This document shows positions 7,167-7,188 of a stretch of DNA of 7,188 nucleotides, one piece after another (positions within the stretch are counted from its first letter, which is position 1; each line of letters starts with the position of its first letter). Under the pieces are notes generated by a model that worked only from the letters and a program-made list of their open reading frames with translations, ran no database searches and was not told the origin of the DNA. This DNA comes from Tannerella sp. (GTDB taxonomy: Bacteria > Bacteroidota > Bacteroidia > Bacteroidales > Tannerellaceae): the NCBI GenBank assembly GCA_031282485.1, contig JAITDQ010000310.1, positions 1 to 7,188 of the forward strand. The letters run 5' to 3'. A program made the translations under genes and the position numbers.

Positions 7167-7188
7167 TCGTCATAAAGGTTTCCGCACT

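Larger units (their letters stand above)
6972..7183. repeat. Nested inverted palindromic repeat cluster (REP/BIME- or MITE-like)
   Basis: The sequence after the last stop is built from four diverged copies of a GC-rich mini-hairpin unit, of pattern GCCCT-gaa-AGGGC followed by RTAATC. Two copies lie on + (6972-6990 and 7041-7059) and two on - (7093-7075 and 7159-7141). Two extra hairpins of pattern CAGGGC-3 nt-GCCCTG lie between the units, at 6997-7015 and 7119-7133. The - copies are each preceded by GGAAAC (7114-7109 and 7183-7178), and copy 2 has GGAAGC at 7020-7025, 21 nt from its hairpin, the same distance as in copy 3. The whole thus reads as an outer inverted repeat enclosing an inner one. 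No transposase or ORF is present. It resembles REP/BIME families mobilised by REP-associated tyrosine transposases, or a small non-autonomous element; that assignment is inferred. It may continue past the window end. Confidence 0.8.

Noticed and set aside
6967..7188. A CRISPR array
   Set aside because: The repeats are inverted, diverged and unevenly spaced rather than direct repeats with unique spacers of even length, and no cas gene is in the window.

Overview
The window looks like chromosomal DNA from a member of the order Bacteroidales. The evidence is that the proteins closely resemble Bacteroides/Parabacteroides-type families, the starts lack Shine-Dalgarno sequences, the bases before the starts are AT-rich, and the gene order matches what I recall for that order. 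I cannot name the genus. These family and synteny statements come from memory of the families, not from a search.

Layout: six genes lie on the + strand with almost no space between them (gaps of 0, -11, 30, 60 and -13 bp). They probably form one transcription unit or two closely spaced ones. (1) 1-384 is the 3' part, or a short whole copy, of a Bacteroidales-type surface or lipoprotein-like hypothetical protein. (2) 385-1980 is a THUMP-domain rRNA guanine-N2 methyltransferase of RlmL type with a roughly 155-residue charged tail. (3) 1970-4156 is a secreted S9 (DPP IV family) peptidase with a complete catalytic triad. (4) 4187-5458 is purD, phosphoribosylamine-glycine ligase. (5) 5519-6526 is an uncharacterised membrane protein with 10-11 predicted membrane segments. 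(6) 6514-6966 is a small YqaA-type VTT/DedA-superfamily membrane protein.

The last 222 bases (6967-7188) hold no gene. They contain a dense, nested set of GC-rich mini-hairpins in inverted copies, like a REP/BIME or small non-autonomous palindromic element. This is the only non-coding structure of real interest, and it may continue past the right edge.

The genes do not form an obvious single pathway. They combine rRNA modification, periplasmic peptide breakdown, purine synthesis and membrane functions, as in a housekeeping cluster. I see no defence system, CRISPR array, tRNA, rRNA, integrase or transposase. The best candidates for something undescribed are the palindromic repeat cluster and the conserved membrane protein next to the YqaA-type protein.
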